From assembly GCF_017876295.1 (NCBI RefSeq), contig NZ_JAGINT010000002.1, forward strand, positions 2,728,001 through 2,792,000: DNA of 64,000 nt. The letters run 5' to 3'. This document shows, piece by piece, positions 44,151 through 52,480 of this stretch (its first letter is position 1; every line of letters begins with the position of its first letter). This DNA comes from Kribbella aluminosa. Lineage in GTDB: Bacteria; Actinomycetota; Actinomycetes; Propionibacteriales; Kribbellaceae. The notes under the pieces were generated by a model. That model did no database searches, was not told the origin of the DNA, and was given only the letters and a program-made list of their open reading frames with translations. The translations under genes and the position numbers were made by a program.

Positions 44151-45029
44151 GTCAATACCGCAGCCGGGGTCCTCCTGGGCCGCAAGCACACGGTGGGCGA
44201 CTACCTGCGCGGATTGGGCAAGGGCTGTGCCGAGGGCGCGCTGATGATGGTTGGCGGCGAGTTCCTGAGCGTAGGACTGCGTGGTGTCAGGCCACTGACG
44301 AAGCTGCTGGACGACGCCGCGGAGACAGCGGCGAAGGCGTGCAGCTTCACTGGCGAGACGCTTGTACTGATGGCCGACGGCACCAAGAAGCCCATCTCGA
44401 AGGTCGAGGTCGGCGACGAAGTGCTGGCGACCGACCCGGAAACGGGTGAACAGGGCCCCCACAGGGTCACCGAGGTCTTCGAACATTCCGATGACGTGAT
44501 CGACCTCGAGGTGGCCGGAGATGTCGTCACAACCACCGCGAACCATCCATTCTGGGATGCCACCGATCAGCGCTTCGAGCCCGCCGCCGAGCTGGACCGA
44601 GGTGACCAAGTCCAGTCCGCCGACGGCCGGCGCTTCACTATCGGCGGTCTCAAGACCACAACCACCCACCGCGCCACGGCATACAACCTGAGTGTCGAAG
44701 GCATCCACACCTACCACGTAGGCGCCGACGAACTGCTGGTCCACAACTCCTGCGGTGTGCCGATCTCGAAGGGCCGCTGGGACCATATCTGGGATCGGCA
44801 CGTCAACCGCGCGAAGTATCCGAACAAGAGCAAGTTCAACACGACGAACAAGTCGAAGATTGATCGAATGATCAATCGCGCACTGGGTGGTGAGACTGGC
44901 GACGGCGTCTACTTCTACCGGTTCCCGTCGTCGATCGGGACAACGGCGACGAGCGAAGCGCAGTACTACATCCGAGTCGTGATTCGTAAGGGCAAGGTGA
45001 TCACGGCTTTCCCATCGGGTACACCGTGA
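44103..45029 (+). pseudogene. Polymorphic toxin tail: HINT domain plus C-terminal toxin, 5' truncated
   Basis: From about 44140 the frame (formal GTG at 44103) encodes the C-terminal end of a large secreted toxin. AAKACSFTGETLVLMADGTK to YHVGADELLVHNSC is a HINT self-cleaving domain: Cys at its start, TTTANHPFWD with the block-B His, and the terminal HN-SC. After it come about 90 residues beginning GRWDHIWDRHVNRAKYPNKS and ending IRKGKVITAFPSGTP, a probable nuclease-type toxin (candidate residues: the two His of DHIWDRH, Lys/Ser of KSKF, Thr/Phe near the end); an RNase fold is a guess. The secretion and repeat parts are missing, so it is an orphan tail, though the 308-codon frame is open. Confidence 0.8.
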
Positions 45030-45054
45030 GCCGCTTCGGTAGGGTGCTGTCACC

Positions 45055-45384
45055 ATGGGCGTAGATGTCGTGCTGAAACAGGTGAGCCAGCCGGGGACGA
45101 GTTCGAAGCGCCGTCGGCTGACTCAGCTGGACATTGTGCCGGACGCGGATGATGTGTTAGCCAGAATCTGCGAACGTAGCAAGCTTCCGATGCTCAGCCG
45201 GGTCGATCCGTACGGCGACCTGATCCTGACGGCAGCGGAAATGCCCCAGTTCCTCGAGGAGGTGGAGACGGAGCGGAAGCTCGCCACCGAGGATCAAGAG
45301 CGTGCGCTCCTAGCCGCCGTCCACCACCTCGGCGAACGCTGCTCGACGGAGCTGTGCACCGAACTCCATCTCGAAGGTGACTGA
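45055..45384 (+). CDS. Probable immunity protein
   Basis: A 109-residue protein (MGVDVVLKQVSQPGTSSKRR; DADDVLARICERSKLPMLSR; VDPYGDLILTAAEMPQFLEE) starting 25 bases after the toxin stop. No family is recognised for certain. Its size, lack of signal, acid-rich composition and place directly after a HINT toxin tail are those of an immunity gene, which protects the cell by binding the toxin domain. Confidence 0.7.
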   Translation: MGVDVVLKQVSQPGTSSKRRRLTQLDIVPDADDVLARICERSKLPMLSRVDPYGDLILTAAEMPQFLEEVETERKLATEDQERALLAAVHHLGERCSTELCTELHLEGD

Positions 45385-45678
45385 CCTCTACCCGGAGCCG
45401 CCGCATCTGACAATTGCGATGTGGGTGGCTGAGGACGAAGAATTGGCCTTCAGCCCTTCTACGGACTGATCGATGAGATGATTGGGTTCCTGCGACTCCG
45501 GGTGACACCGCCCTTCCGCCGACTGTGGAACCACGATGCCGCAAGCGCTCATCGGTCTGGCGGGTCCGACTGCGCGCGTCAGGGCATCGCAAAGGCAGTC
45601 GACCTGCCCCTGCCCCTGCCGGGCTGGCGCGATGTGTTCGTCCCACTGTCCGTTGCCAGTTGCGTCCAGGGGCTTGCC
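45385..45678. other. Intergenic gap
   Basis: No supported gene. A 30-codon open frame from the overlapping GTG at about 45377 (TDLYPEPPHLTIAMWVAEDE) has protein-like composition and could be the start of a second lost gene of the toxin module; nothing recognisable follows it. Confidence 0.35.
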
Positions 45679-46887
45679 CTAACGTTCCGCGGGTTGCCAA
45701 GCCTCCACACGAACTGTGTCAGCGGCGTCGCGCAGGGAGGCTAAGGTCTCTTTAGCCGGGTGCGCGTCGGTGTCGGTCACGACGTAGCCGTGTTCGCCGC
45801 GGGTCGCTAGCCACTGACCCACGACGTTGACTCCGGCGCCTGCCAGCGTGTTGTTGATGGAAGCGAGCACACCCGGGACATTGCGGTGCAGGACGGCAAT
45901 CCGGAAGGCCGCGCCACCGGGCGCAGGGGCAACCTCGGGAAGGTTGACCGACAAGGACGTGGCGCCGGCCGCGATGAACCCGGTGAGCTTGGTCGACACG
46001 AAGGTGCCGATCTCTTCCTGTGCCTCCGCGGTCGACCCTCCGACGTGTGGGGTGAGGATGACGTTGTCGAGGCCGCGCAGCGGGGACTCGAAGGGGTCGC
46101 CTTGCGCCTTCGGCTCGACCGGGAACACGTCGATTGCCGCTCCGGAGAGGTGCCCGCTCAGGATGTGTTCGCGCAGTGCCAGGTCGTCGACCACCATGCC
46201 GCGTGAGGCGTTGATGAAGACGGCTCCTGGCTTCATCCTCGCGAACTGTTCCGCGCCGAAGAGGCCCGCGTTGCCGGGTCGGCCGTCCACGTGGATGCTG
46301 ACGACGTCGGACTCCGCGAGGAGCTCGTCGAGCGAGCCCATGCGGCGCGCGTTGCCGTGCGCGAGCCGGTCGGCGGTGTCGAAGAACGCGACCCGCATGC
46401 CAATGGCTTCGGCCATGTTGGACAGCTGTGACCCGATGTTTCCGTAGCCCACGATCCCGAGGGTGCGACCGCGGGTTTCGTAGGCGCCCTTGGCGGACTT
46501 GTCCCAGATCCCGTCGTGCATGCGCTGCGTCTTCTCGGGGAGGCGACGTGCCAGGGCAAGGACCTCGCCGATGACCAGCTCGACGACGCTGCGGGTGTTC
46601 GAGAAGGGAGCGTTGAAGACGCCCACTCCCAGCTCGGTCGCGTGGGTCAGGTCGACCTGGTTCGTGCCGATGCAGAAACACCCCACCGCGCGCAGGTTTG
46701 GGGCTGCATCGAGGACGGCGTGGGTGACCTTGGTGTTGGACCGAATGCCGAGCACGGCGACACCGGCCAAGGCCTCGATGAGCTCGGCCTCGTTCATGGA
46801 GCCGGGGCGGACGTCGACGTCGAACCCCATCCGGCGGAATGTCTCCCGGGCGACGGGGTGGACGTTCTCGAGCAGCAGTGCCTTCAC
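45679..46887 (-). CDS. serA: D-3-phosphoglycerate dehydrogenase-type 2-hydroxyacid dehydrogenase
   Basis: A 402-residue NAD-dependent dehydrogenase of the short, E. coli-type SerA form (about 410 residues) rather than the long actinobacterial form (about 530). It has the substrate loop IRSNTKVTHAVL, the NAD motif LGIVGYGNIGSQLS, catalytic Arg in INASRGMVV, Glu in IDVFPVEP and His in LTPHVGGS, and a C-terminal ACT domain (FRIAVLHRNVPGVLASINNT) that may bind serine. It makes 3-phosphohydroxypyruvate from 3-phosphoglycerate; E. coli-type SerA can also reduce 2-oxoglutarate to D-2-hydroxyglutarate. It stands near a D-2-hydroxyacid dehydrogenase gene. Confidence 0.85.
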   Translation of the reverse strand: MKALLLENVHPVARETFRRMGFDVDVRPGSMNEAELIEALAGVAVLGIRSNTKVTHAVLDAAPNLRAVGCFCIGTNQVDLTHATELGVGVFNAPFSNTRSVVELVIGEVLALARRLPEKTQRMHDGIWDKSAKGAYETRGRTLGIVGYGNIGSQLSNMAEAIGMRVAFFDTADRLAHGNARRMGSLDELLAESDVVSIHVDGRPGNAGLFGAEQFARMKPGAVFINASRGMVVDDLALREHILSGHLSGAAIDVFPVEPKAQGDPFESPLRGLDNVILTPHVGGSTAEAQEEIGTFVSTKLTGFIAAGATSLSVNLPEVAPAPGGAAFRIAVLHRNVPGVLASINNTLAGAGVNVVGQWLATRGEHGYVVTDTDAHPAKETLASLRDAADTVRVEAWQPAER

Positions 46888-46947
46888 GCGTTGTCTCCCT
46901 TGCGGCCACCCGTCCGCCGGGCGGCCTGAGATGAGTTCTTGTGGGTC

Positions 46948-47655
46948 TCAGATTGCCCCAGCCGACGGGCCGGAGGCGATTGTGTGCATCACGTGAGATG
47001 CCGGCTGGAGGTTTCGAACCAGCAGCTGCCCGGTGTGCACCAGGTGCTGCCGCATCGCCGTCTCGGCGGCGGCGCCCCTGCGGTCGAGGATGGCGGTGAC
47101 TATCGGTGCGTGCTCGGCGCAGATCTCGGGCAGCGTCCGTCCTGCGGTCGTGGTGCGCGGGCCGAGCAGGGCGGTCGTGGTGCGCATGCCTTCGATGATG
47201 GCCGCGGCCCGCTGGTTTCCGCCGGCGCGCATGAGTCGGTCGTGCAGCGCGCGGTCCGCGACCCAGAACCCTTCCTCGTCGCCCGTCGCGTCTTCGAGGG
47301 CCTCGAAGGCCAGGCGGATCTCGGCGTGCTCGGCGTCCGTGGCGCGTTCCGCCGCGCGGCGGGCGGCGGCCGGCTCGAGGGCGAGGCGGATGTCGATGAT
47401 CTCCTCGATGTCGTGCGCCTGTGGTGTCAGGACCTGGAAGCCGCGGTTGCGGTTGATGCGCACGAGGCCGGCCTCGGCCAGTCGCAGCAGCGCCTCCCTC
47501 ACCGGGCTGCGCGAGACGCCGAGCAGGTCCGCGAGCTGGTAGACAGAGTAGGTGTCGTCCGGGAGCAGCTCACCGGAGGTGATCCCCGCGCGGACGGCTT
47601 CGACGACCCCGTCCGCGAGGGAGGGTGCGCCGAGAGGGAGCGACAGCCGGACCAT
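46948..47655 (-). CDS. GntR/FCD family transcriptional regulator
   Basis: A 235-residue FadR-type regulator: winged helix with YSVYQLADLLGVSRSPVREA and a C-terminal FCD domain (IIDIRLALEPAAARRAAERA; ADRALHDRLMRAGG; EHAPIVTAILDRRGAAAETA; MRQHLVHTGQL) whose His residues usually bind a metal and an organic acid. Three in-frame ATGs (47673, 47664, 47655) lie within or at the edge of a perfect palindrome; the innermost is used here. No ribosome binding site is seen, so a leaderless message is likely. It is divergent from the D-2-hydroxyacid dehydrogenase and probably represses it until a hydroxyacid binds. Confidence 0.88.
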   Translation of the reverse strand: MVRLSLPLGAPSLADGVVEAVRAGITSGELLPDDTYSVYQLADLLGVSRSPVREALLRLAEAGLVRINRNRGFQVLTPQAHDIEEIIDIRLALEPAAARRAAERATDAEHAEIRLAFEALEDATGDEEGFWVADRALHDRLMRAGGNQRAAAIIEGMRTTTALLGPRTTTAGRTLPEICAEHAPIVTAILDRRGAAAETAMRQHLVHTGQLLVRNLQPASHVMHTIASGPSAGAI

Positions 47656-47676
47656 GGGTAACATGTTACCCATGGT
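47651..47676. promoter_or_regulatory. Perfect 26-bp palindrome holding both divergent start codons
   Basis: The sequence from ACCATGGGTAACA to its exact inverse is symmetric over 26 bases, centred at 47663/47664. Every possible ATG of the GntR gene (minus) and of the dehydrogenase gene (plus) lies in it. It is the probable operator of the GntR protein, acting on two leaderless or very short-leader transcripts at once. Confidence 0.75.
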
Positions 47677-50479
47677 CGAGGAGTCCACGCAGGTGGTGCG
47701 GGCGCTGGAAGGCGCAGGCCTGGAGGTCCGGGCCGACGCGGGCACTCGCAGCATGTATGCGTCCGATGCCTCGCTGTACCGGATTCCGCCGCTGGCGGTG
47801 GTCCGGCCCCGGGGCGTCGAGGACGTCGCCGCCGCCCTGGCCGTCGCCCGCGAGACCGGGGTCCCGGTCACCTGTCGTGGTGCGGGGACGTCTGTCGCGG
47901 GCAACGCCGTCGGGCCGGGCGTGGTGCTGGACTTCTCCCGTCACATGAACCGAGTGCTGGCCGTCGACCCGGAGGCGCGGACCGCGGTCGTCGAGCCCGG
48001 CACGGTGCACGCCGTCCTCCAGAAGGCTGTGGCACCGCATGGGGTCCGCTTCGGGCCAGACCCGTCGACGCACCCGCGCTGCACGATCGGGGGGATGATC
48101 GGTAACAACGCGTGCGGGTCCCGGTCGCTGGCCTACGGGCGCACCTCGGACAACGTGACCGGCCTCGAGTTGCTCATCGCAGCCGGTGATGAGCTGGTCA
48201 CGGGCTACGACGAGACCGGTATGCCGTTTGCCCGGGGCGGCGCGGACGTGGTCCTCGACGTCCGCGCGGTGATGTCCCGTCACCTTTCGACGGCGCGCAC
48301 CGAGTTCGACCGCTTCGGTCGGCAGGTCTCCGGCTACGCGGCGCACCACCTGCTGCCCGAGCGGTTCGACCTCACCCAGGCCCTGGTGGGCTCGGAAGGA
48401 ACCCTCGGGGTGATCACCCGGGCCAGCGTGCGGCTGGTCGTCGACGCGCCCGTGCGGGTCGTCGTGGCACTCGGGTTTCCCGACATCGTCACGGCAGGTC
48501 GCGCTGCTCCCGGGGTCGTGGCGCACGGGCCGACCTCCTGCGAGGGCTTGGACTCCCGGCTGGTTGACGTGCTCCGCGCTCGCCGCGGGCCCGGCGCCAT
48601 ACCTGCGCTGCCCAAGGGCCGGGCGTGGCTGTTCGTAGAGTTCGCCGGCGAGGAGCTAGGGGAGGTCAGGGATCGGGCCCGGCGCCTGGTGGGGGAGCGG
48701 CTCGGCGATGACGGCGTCATCGTCGAGGACCCTGTCGTGCAGGCCCGCTTGTGGCGCATTCGCGAGGACGGCGCCGGCCTCGCGGGTCGGGCGCCGTCCG
48801 GCAAACCGGCCTGGCCGGGGTGGGAGGACGCGGCCGTGCCGCCCGCTCGCCTGGGGGAGTACCTCGCAGCCTTCGACGAGCTCGTCAGCTCCTACGGCAT
48901 GACGTCGGCCCCGTTCGGTCACTTCGGCAACGGGTGCTTGCACGTGCGGCTGGACCTGCCGCTGGACCAGCCGGACGGCACCCGCGTCATGCGCGAGTTT
49001 CTCACCGAGTCGGCGCGGCTGGTCGGCGGGTTCGGCGGATCGCTCTCGGGCGAGCACGGCGACGGGCGTGCCCGATCCGAGCTGCTGCCGCACATGTACT
49101 CGCCCGACGCGATCGCCCTGTTCGGCGGGATCAAGCGCGCCTTCGACCCGGACAACCTTCTCAACCCCGGGGTGCTCGTCGACCCCGATCCTGTGGACAG
49201 GAACGTGCGACCTGCTGGAAGGTTCCCGATCCGGAGTCTGGCGATGGCCTACCCGCACGACCACGGAGACCTCGGGCAGGCAGTGCACCGCTGCACCGGG
49301 GTCGGCAAGTGTCGGGCCGACAACTCCGCTGCCGGCGGTGTCATGTGCCCCTCCTACCTGGCCACTCGGGAGGAGAAAGACTCCACCCGAGGCCGGGCCC
49401 GGATCCTGCAGGACGTTGTCCGCGGCGAGCTGCCCTGGTCGCACCCGTCGGTGCACGACGCGATGGATCTGTGTCTGGCGTGCAAGGGGTGCGCATCGGA
49501 CTGCCCCACCGGCATCGACATGGCGACGTACAAGTCCGAGGTGCTGCACCAGACCTACCGGCGCAGGATCCGCCCCCGCTCCCACTACACACTTGGCAAG
49601 CTGCCCATGTGGGCACGGCTCGCGGGCCGCGCGCCGACGCTGGCCAACAGGGCCCTTGCCCTGCCTCTCGTCGGCCCCATCGCGTTGTGGCTGGCCGGCG
49701 TCGACCGTCGCCGCTCCCTACCCGCGTTTCCCCAGCGCCCGTTCCGCCGCACCTTCACACCGCTCGCTTCGGACCTTAGGCCAGTGGTGTTGTTCGCCGA
49801 CTCGTTCACCGACGTCTTCTCACCTGAGATCGCCGACGCCACGGTGCGGGTGCTGCGAGACGCCGGCTACGAACCGCGCCTCCCGAGCGGCTCGGTGTGC
49901 TGTGGCCTGACCTGGATCACGACCGGACAGCTCGACTCGGCCAAGGACATCCTGCGCCGCACCGTCGCCACCCTCGCGGCGGACGCGCGGGCCGGCATAC
50001 CTATCGTCGGGATCGAGCCATCCTGCACCGCGGTCTTGCGCTCGGACGTCCACGAGCTACTCCCCGGCGACGAGGACGCTGCCCTCGTCTCGTCCCAGGT
50101 CCGCACGCTCGCGGAGCTCCTCGCCGAGACCTCAGGCTGGCAAGGCCCCGACCTGACCGGGACAAAGGTCATCGCCCAACCCCACTGCCACCACCACGCC
50201 ATTCTCGGCTGGAAGACGGACGCAGACCTGCTCGCCGACACCGGCGCCACGGTGCAGACCCTGGCCGGCTGCTGTGGCCTTGCCGGGAACTTCGGCGTCG
50301 AGATCGGCCACTACGAGGTCTCCGTGGCCGTCGCCGACCAGAACCTCCTACCCGCCATCGACGCGAGCCCGGACGCAGTCGTCCTGGCAGACGGGTTCTC
50401 CTGCCGCACGCAGATCGCTGATCTACGACACCGGCGCAGCGTGCACCTGGCGCAGCTACTCGATCCAGCCAATCCCTGA
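47672..50479 (+). CDS. FAD/4Fe-4S D-2-hydroxyacid dehydrogenase (YdiJ-like)
   Basis: A 935-residue membrane-associated-type flavoprotein without a signal. Residues about 35-250 are the FAD-binding fold (VTCRGAGTSVAGNAVGPGVV; TIGGMIGNNACGSRSLAYGR), followed by the C-terminal FAD-linked domain (GHFGNGCLHVRLD; SGEHGDGRARSELL; DNLLNPG). A ferredoxin-like part has CTGVGKC...C and CLACKGCASDCPTG, then CCG-type cysteine motifs (VCCGLTW, GCCGLAG). This fused layout is that of E. coli YdiJ, a D-2-hydroxyglutarate dehydrogenase; D-lactate or glycolate are other options. ATG at 47672 lies in the operator palindrome; 47663 and 47654 are possible too. Confidence 0.88.
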   Translation: MVEESTQVVRALEGAGLEVRADAGTRSMYASDASLYRIPPLAVVRPRGVEDVAAALAVARETGVPVTCRGAGTSVAGNAVGPGVVLDFSRHMNRVLAVDPEARTAVVEPGTVHAVLQKAVAPHGVRFGPDPSTHPRCTIGGMIGNNACGSRSLAYGRTSDNVTGLELLIAAGDELVTGYDETGMPFARGGADVVLDVRAVMSRHLSTARTEFDRFGRQVSGYAAHHLLPERFDLTQALVGSEGTLGVITRASVRLVVDAPVRVVVALGFPDIVTAGRAAPGVVAHGPTSCEGLDSRLVDVLRARRGPGAIPALPKGRAWLFVEFAGEELGEVRDRARRLVGERLGDDGVIVEDPVVQARLWRIREDGAGLAGRAPSGKPAWPGWEDAAVPPARLGEYLAAFDELVSSYGMTSAPFGHFGNGCLHVRLDLPLDQPDGTRVMREFLTESARLVGGFGGSLSGEHGDGRARSELLPHMYSPDAIALFGGIKRAFDPDNLLNPGVLVDPDPVDRNVRPAGRFPIRSLAMAYPHDHGDLGQAVHRCTGVGKCRADNSAAGGVMCPSYLATREEKDSTRGRARILQDVVRGELPWSHPSVHDAMDLCLACKGCASDCPTGIDMATYKSEVLHQTYRRRIRPRSHYTLGKLPMWARLAGRAPTLANRALALPLVGPIALWLAGVDRRRSLPAFPQRPFRRTFTPLASDLRPVVLFADSFTDVFSPEIADATVRVLRDAGYEPRLPSGSVCCGLTWITTGQLDSAKDILRRTVATLAADARAGIPIVGIEPSCTAVLRSDVHELLPGDEDAALVSSQVRTLAELLAETSGWQGPDLTGTKVIAQPHCHHHAILGWKTDADLLADTGATVQTLAGCCGLAGNFGVEIGHYEVSVAVADQNLLPAIDASPDAVVLADGFSCRTQIADLRHRRSVHLAQLLDPANP

Positions 50480-50520
50480 AGGGACCAGCCTTCAAGCGTT
50501 CACCAAACTCGAGACTCGCC

Positions 50521-50815
50521 GTGCTCGACCGGCTGAACGTCAAGCTCTCGGGGGAGAGCGCCTTCGAAGACTGCGATCTGTCGACGGACGACGGCAGGTT
50601 GGTCTTCGCGAAGATCAAGGGGCGGTCGGCAACGTTCGGCCGCCTCTGCACCCAAGCGGTCGTGTCGGCGGAGATGCTGGTTCGTGAGCCTCAGGTGAGG
50701 ATCGAACTTCTCAGCCGGGCGATGGACGCGAACGCCGGTCACGAGATCCTGGACGCCGTTCAGGATCGTCTCGGGCAGCTCGAGGCACGTGAACAGGGGT
50801 GCCTGAAGATCTGCC
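50521..50815 (+). pseudogene. Possible truncated gene at element edge
   Basis: An open frame (GTG, LDRLNVKLSGESAFEDCDLS; TDDGRLVFAKIKGRSATFGR; QVRIELLSRAMDANAGHEIL) has the composition of a real protein for about 98 codons. It then runs into sequence antisense to the end of the integrase gene. I do not recognise it. It may be a chromosomal gene cut where the integrated element begins. The first 40 bases of the gap (50480-50520) hold nothing seen. Confidence 0.35.
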
Positions 50816-50817
50816 TG

Positions 50818-52218
50818 CTACTGCTCGGCACGTGGAACTTGGGCGGCGGCGGGGTTGGCGGGTTGGCGGTGGAGGTAGGTGTCTTGGGTGATGGAGACTT
50901 TGGCTTGGCCGAGTTGGTCGGCGATTTGGCGGGCGGTGTGGCCGGCGTCGTCGAGGGCGGTGGCGGTGGTTTTGCGGAGTGCGTGGGAGCGGATCCAGGC
51001 GAGTTTGTCGGATTCGGCCGGTTCGGCGGAGTCTCTGAGCCGGGCAAGCAGATCAGGGGTGTTGTCCAGGTCGATCCCGTAGGTCTTGGCGAGGCTGGAG
51101 ACGAGTCGGTGGTTGGGTTTGAGTCGGCCGGTTTCGATGAGTTCGAGTCTGGTTTGGGGCCAGCCGAGGGTCAGTGCGGCTTGCTTGCGGCTGAGGTGGG
51201 CCTGGCGGCGGAATGCGCGCAGGGTTTGGCCGAGCTCTCGTCGGGCGGTGCTGGCGACGGGGGACAGGGCGGTGCGGAGGGCGCGACGGGTGTTGGAGGG
51301 GTCTCGGTAGTTGCCGATCGTGTCGGGGAAGACTGGGGCGTCGGGTTGCGTGTCGCCGGTATGGCGGGCGCGGAGGCTGGTTGTGGCCCAGGTGGGGAGG
51401 CTGAGGATGCGCTGGCCGGTTCTGGACTTGGTGGTCTTACGGATCAGGCCTTCGCCGGGTGGCCGGGCGATGCTGTGGGTGATCTCGACGGCGCCGGTTT
51501 CGAGGTCGACTTGGTGCCAGAGGACGGCGAGGGCTTCGCCGATGCGGACGCCGGTGGCGAGCATGAATGTGACGAGGTCAGGCAGGTCAGCTTCGACGGC
51601 GTGTTCGTCTGCGGTCAGGCTCTTCTGCAGGAGGGTGACTTCTTCGGTGGTGAGGGCTCGGAGTGGCCGCTTGGGTTTGGCTTCGATGGCGTCGACCTCG
51701 CGGGCGGGATTGACGGTGATGGCGCCATAGCGGACGGCGAGCTTCATCGCGCCGGAGATGACCGCGCGGCAGGTCTTGGCGGTTGAGGGCCGACGTGGTC
51801 CTTGATCTTGAACAGGACGGTGTCGAGGCACGGGGTGGTGGCCTCGCCGATGTGGAGTTCGCCGATTGCGGGTCGGACGTGGTTCTTGAGCGCGCGCCGA
51901 TAGGTGTCCAGAGCGTTGCCCGTCGGCCACGAGCCTCTCGAATCTCTTCTCCCAGAGATCGAGGAGGTGGTTGATCTTGTGCATCTCGGTGAGGTCTGCC
52001 GAGTGTCTGGTTCTGGCGCGGTTCTGGAGCTTGAGGATCAGGGCCGCTCGGGCGGCGGTCTTGGTTGAGCCGGTGGCGGTGACTGGGCGGACCGTGCCGT
52101 CGTGGTCGCGGAACTTGGCACGGGCCAGGTGCTTGAGGGGTTTGCCGTTCTTGGTGGTCTTCAGGGTTCTGGTGGAGATCTCTCCCCAGGTTCCGATGGG
52201 CAGCGGTGTCCTCGGCAT
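50818..52218 (-). CDS. int: Tyrosine site-specific integrase with inserted XRE-like HTH
   Basis: A phage/ICE-type recombinase with 466 codons. Catalytic residues: Arg in LATGVRIGEALAVLW, His-x-x-Arg in SHALRKTTATALDD, and Tyr in TQDTYLHR. Between these, about residues 320-400, an extra domain reads LGQTLRAFRRQAHLSRKQAA, LTLGWPQTRLELIETGRLKP and LVSSLAKTYGIDLDNTPDLL, a Cro/XRE-type helix-turn-helix not usual in integrases. A block of about 40 residues (SARAQEPRPTRNRRTP...) is out of frame: one extra C at 51919-51921 and one missing base near 51787 would restore ALDTYRRALKNHVRPAIGEL. It may be two sequence errors or a damaged protein. ATG at 52218 has GGAGG. Confidence 0.83.
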   Translation of the reverse strand: MPRTPLPIGTWGEISTRTLKTTKNGKPLKHLARAKFRDHDGTVRPVTATGSTKTAARAALILKLQNRARTRHSADLTEMHKINHLLDLWEKRFERLVADGQRSGHLSARAQEPRPTRNRRTPHRRGHHPVPRHRPVQDQGPRRPSTAKTCRAVISGAMKLAVRYGAITVNPAREVDAIEAKPKRPLRALTTEEVTLLQKSLTADEHAVEADLPDLVTFMLATGVRIGEALAVLWHQVDLETGAVEITHSIARPPGEGLIRKTTKSRTGQRILSLPTWATTSLRARHTGDTQPDAPVFPDTIGNYRDPSNTRRALRTALSPVASTARRELGQTLRAFRRQAHLSRKQAALTLGWPQTRLELIETGRLKPNHRLVSSLAKTYGIDLDNTPDLLARLRDSAEPAESDKLAWIRSHALRKTTATALDDAGHTARQIADQLGQAKVSITQDTYLHRQPANPAAAQVPRAEQ

Positions 52219-52412
52219 GTCTTGCCTCCAACCGGTGTGAGCGTTTCCTATTCAACGCTTGGCCGGTGCGAGAGGTGAGGGACGACGGTGACGTCGCACG
52301 CCGATGTGAGGTGACGCACAGTCACGGTCACCTGAAGGCTGCAAGGCCTAGCCGACGGGAGAGATGCGCGGGCCGAAAAGGTCGAATAAAAGGTGTCCTG
52401 CAGGCATCGAGA

Positions 52413-52440
52413 AACCCAGGCCACGCTGTGACCTGGGCTT
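52413..52440. terminator. Hairpin terminator beside tRNA-Lys fragment
   Basis: CCCAGG (52415-52420) and CCTGGG (52432-52437) pair around CCACGCTGTGA; CTTTT follows on the plus strand and TTTC on the minus strand. It lies directly 3' of the tRNA-Lys fragment on the minus strand and looks like the normal terminator of that tRNA gene. Confidence 0.6.
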
Positions 52441-52442
52441 TT

Positions 52443-52480
52443 GTGCGCCGCCAGGGACTCGAACCCCGAACCCGCTGAAT
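52443..52480 (-). repeat. 3' fragment of a tRNA-Lys gene, probable attachment site
   Basis: Read on the minus strand, CAGCGGGTTCGGGG leads into the T loop TTCGAGTCCCTG and the acceptor strand GCGGCGCAC. T stem and loop are complete and match the 3' half of an actinobacterial tRNA-Lys (which begins GCGCCG). The 5' half and anticodon arm are not present next to it. It is 225 bases from the integrase start, so it is probably an attachment-site copy left by integration into tRNA-Lys. Confidence 0.65.

Noticed and set aside
44054..44449. A functional FMN reductase
   Set aside because: Similarity stops after about 33 codons, where toxin-tail sequence begins in another frame.
50818..51786. Gly/Val-rich plus-strand continuation after 50815
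   Set aside because: Antisense to the integrase; only the first 98 codons before the integrase end look like protein.
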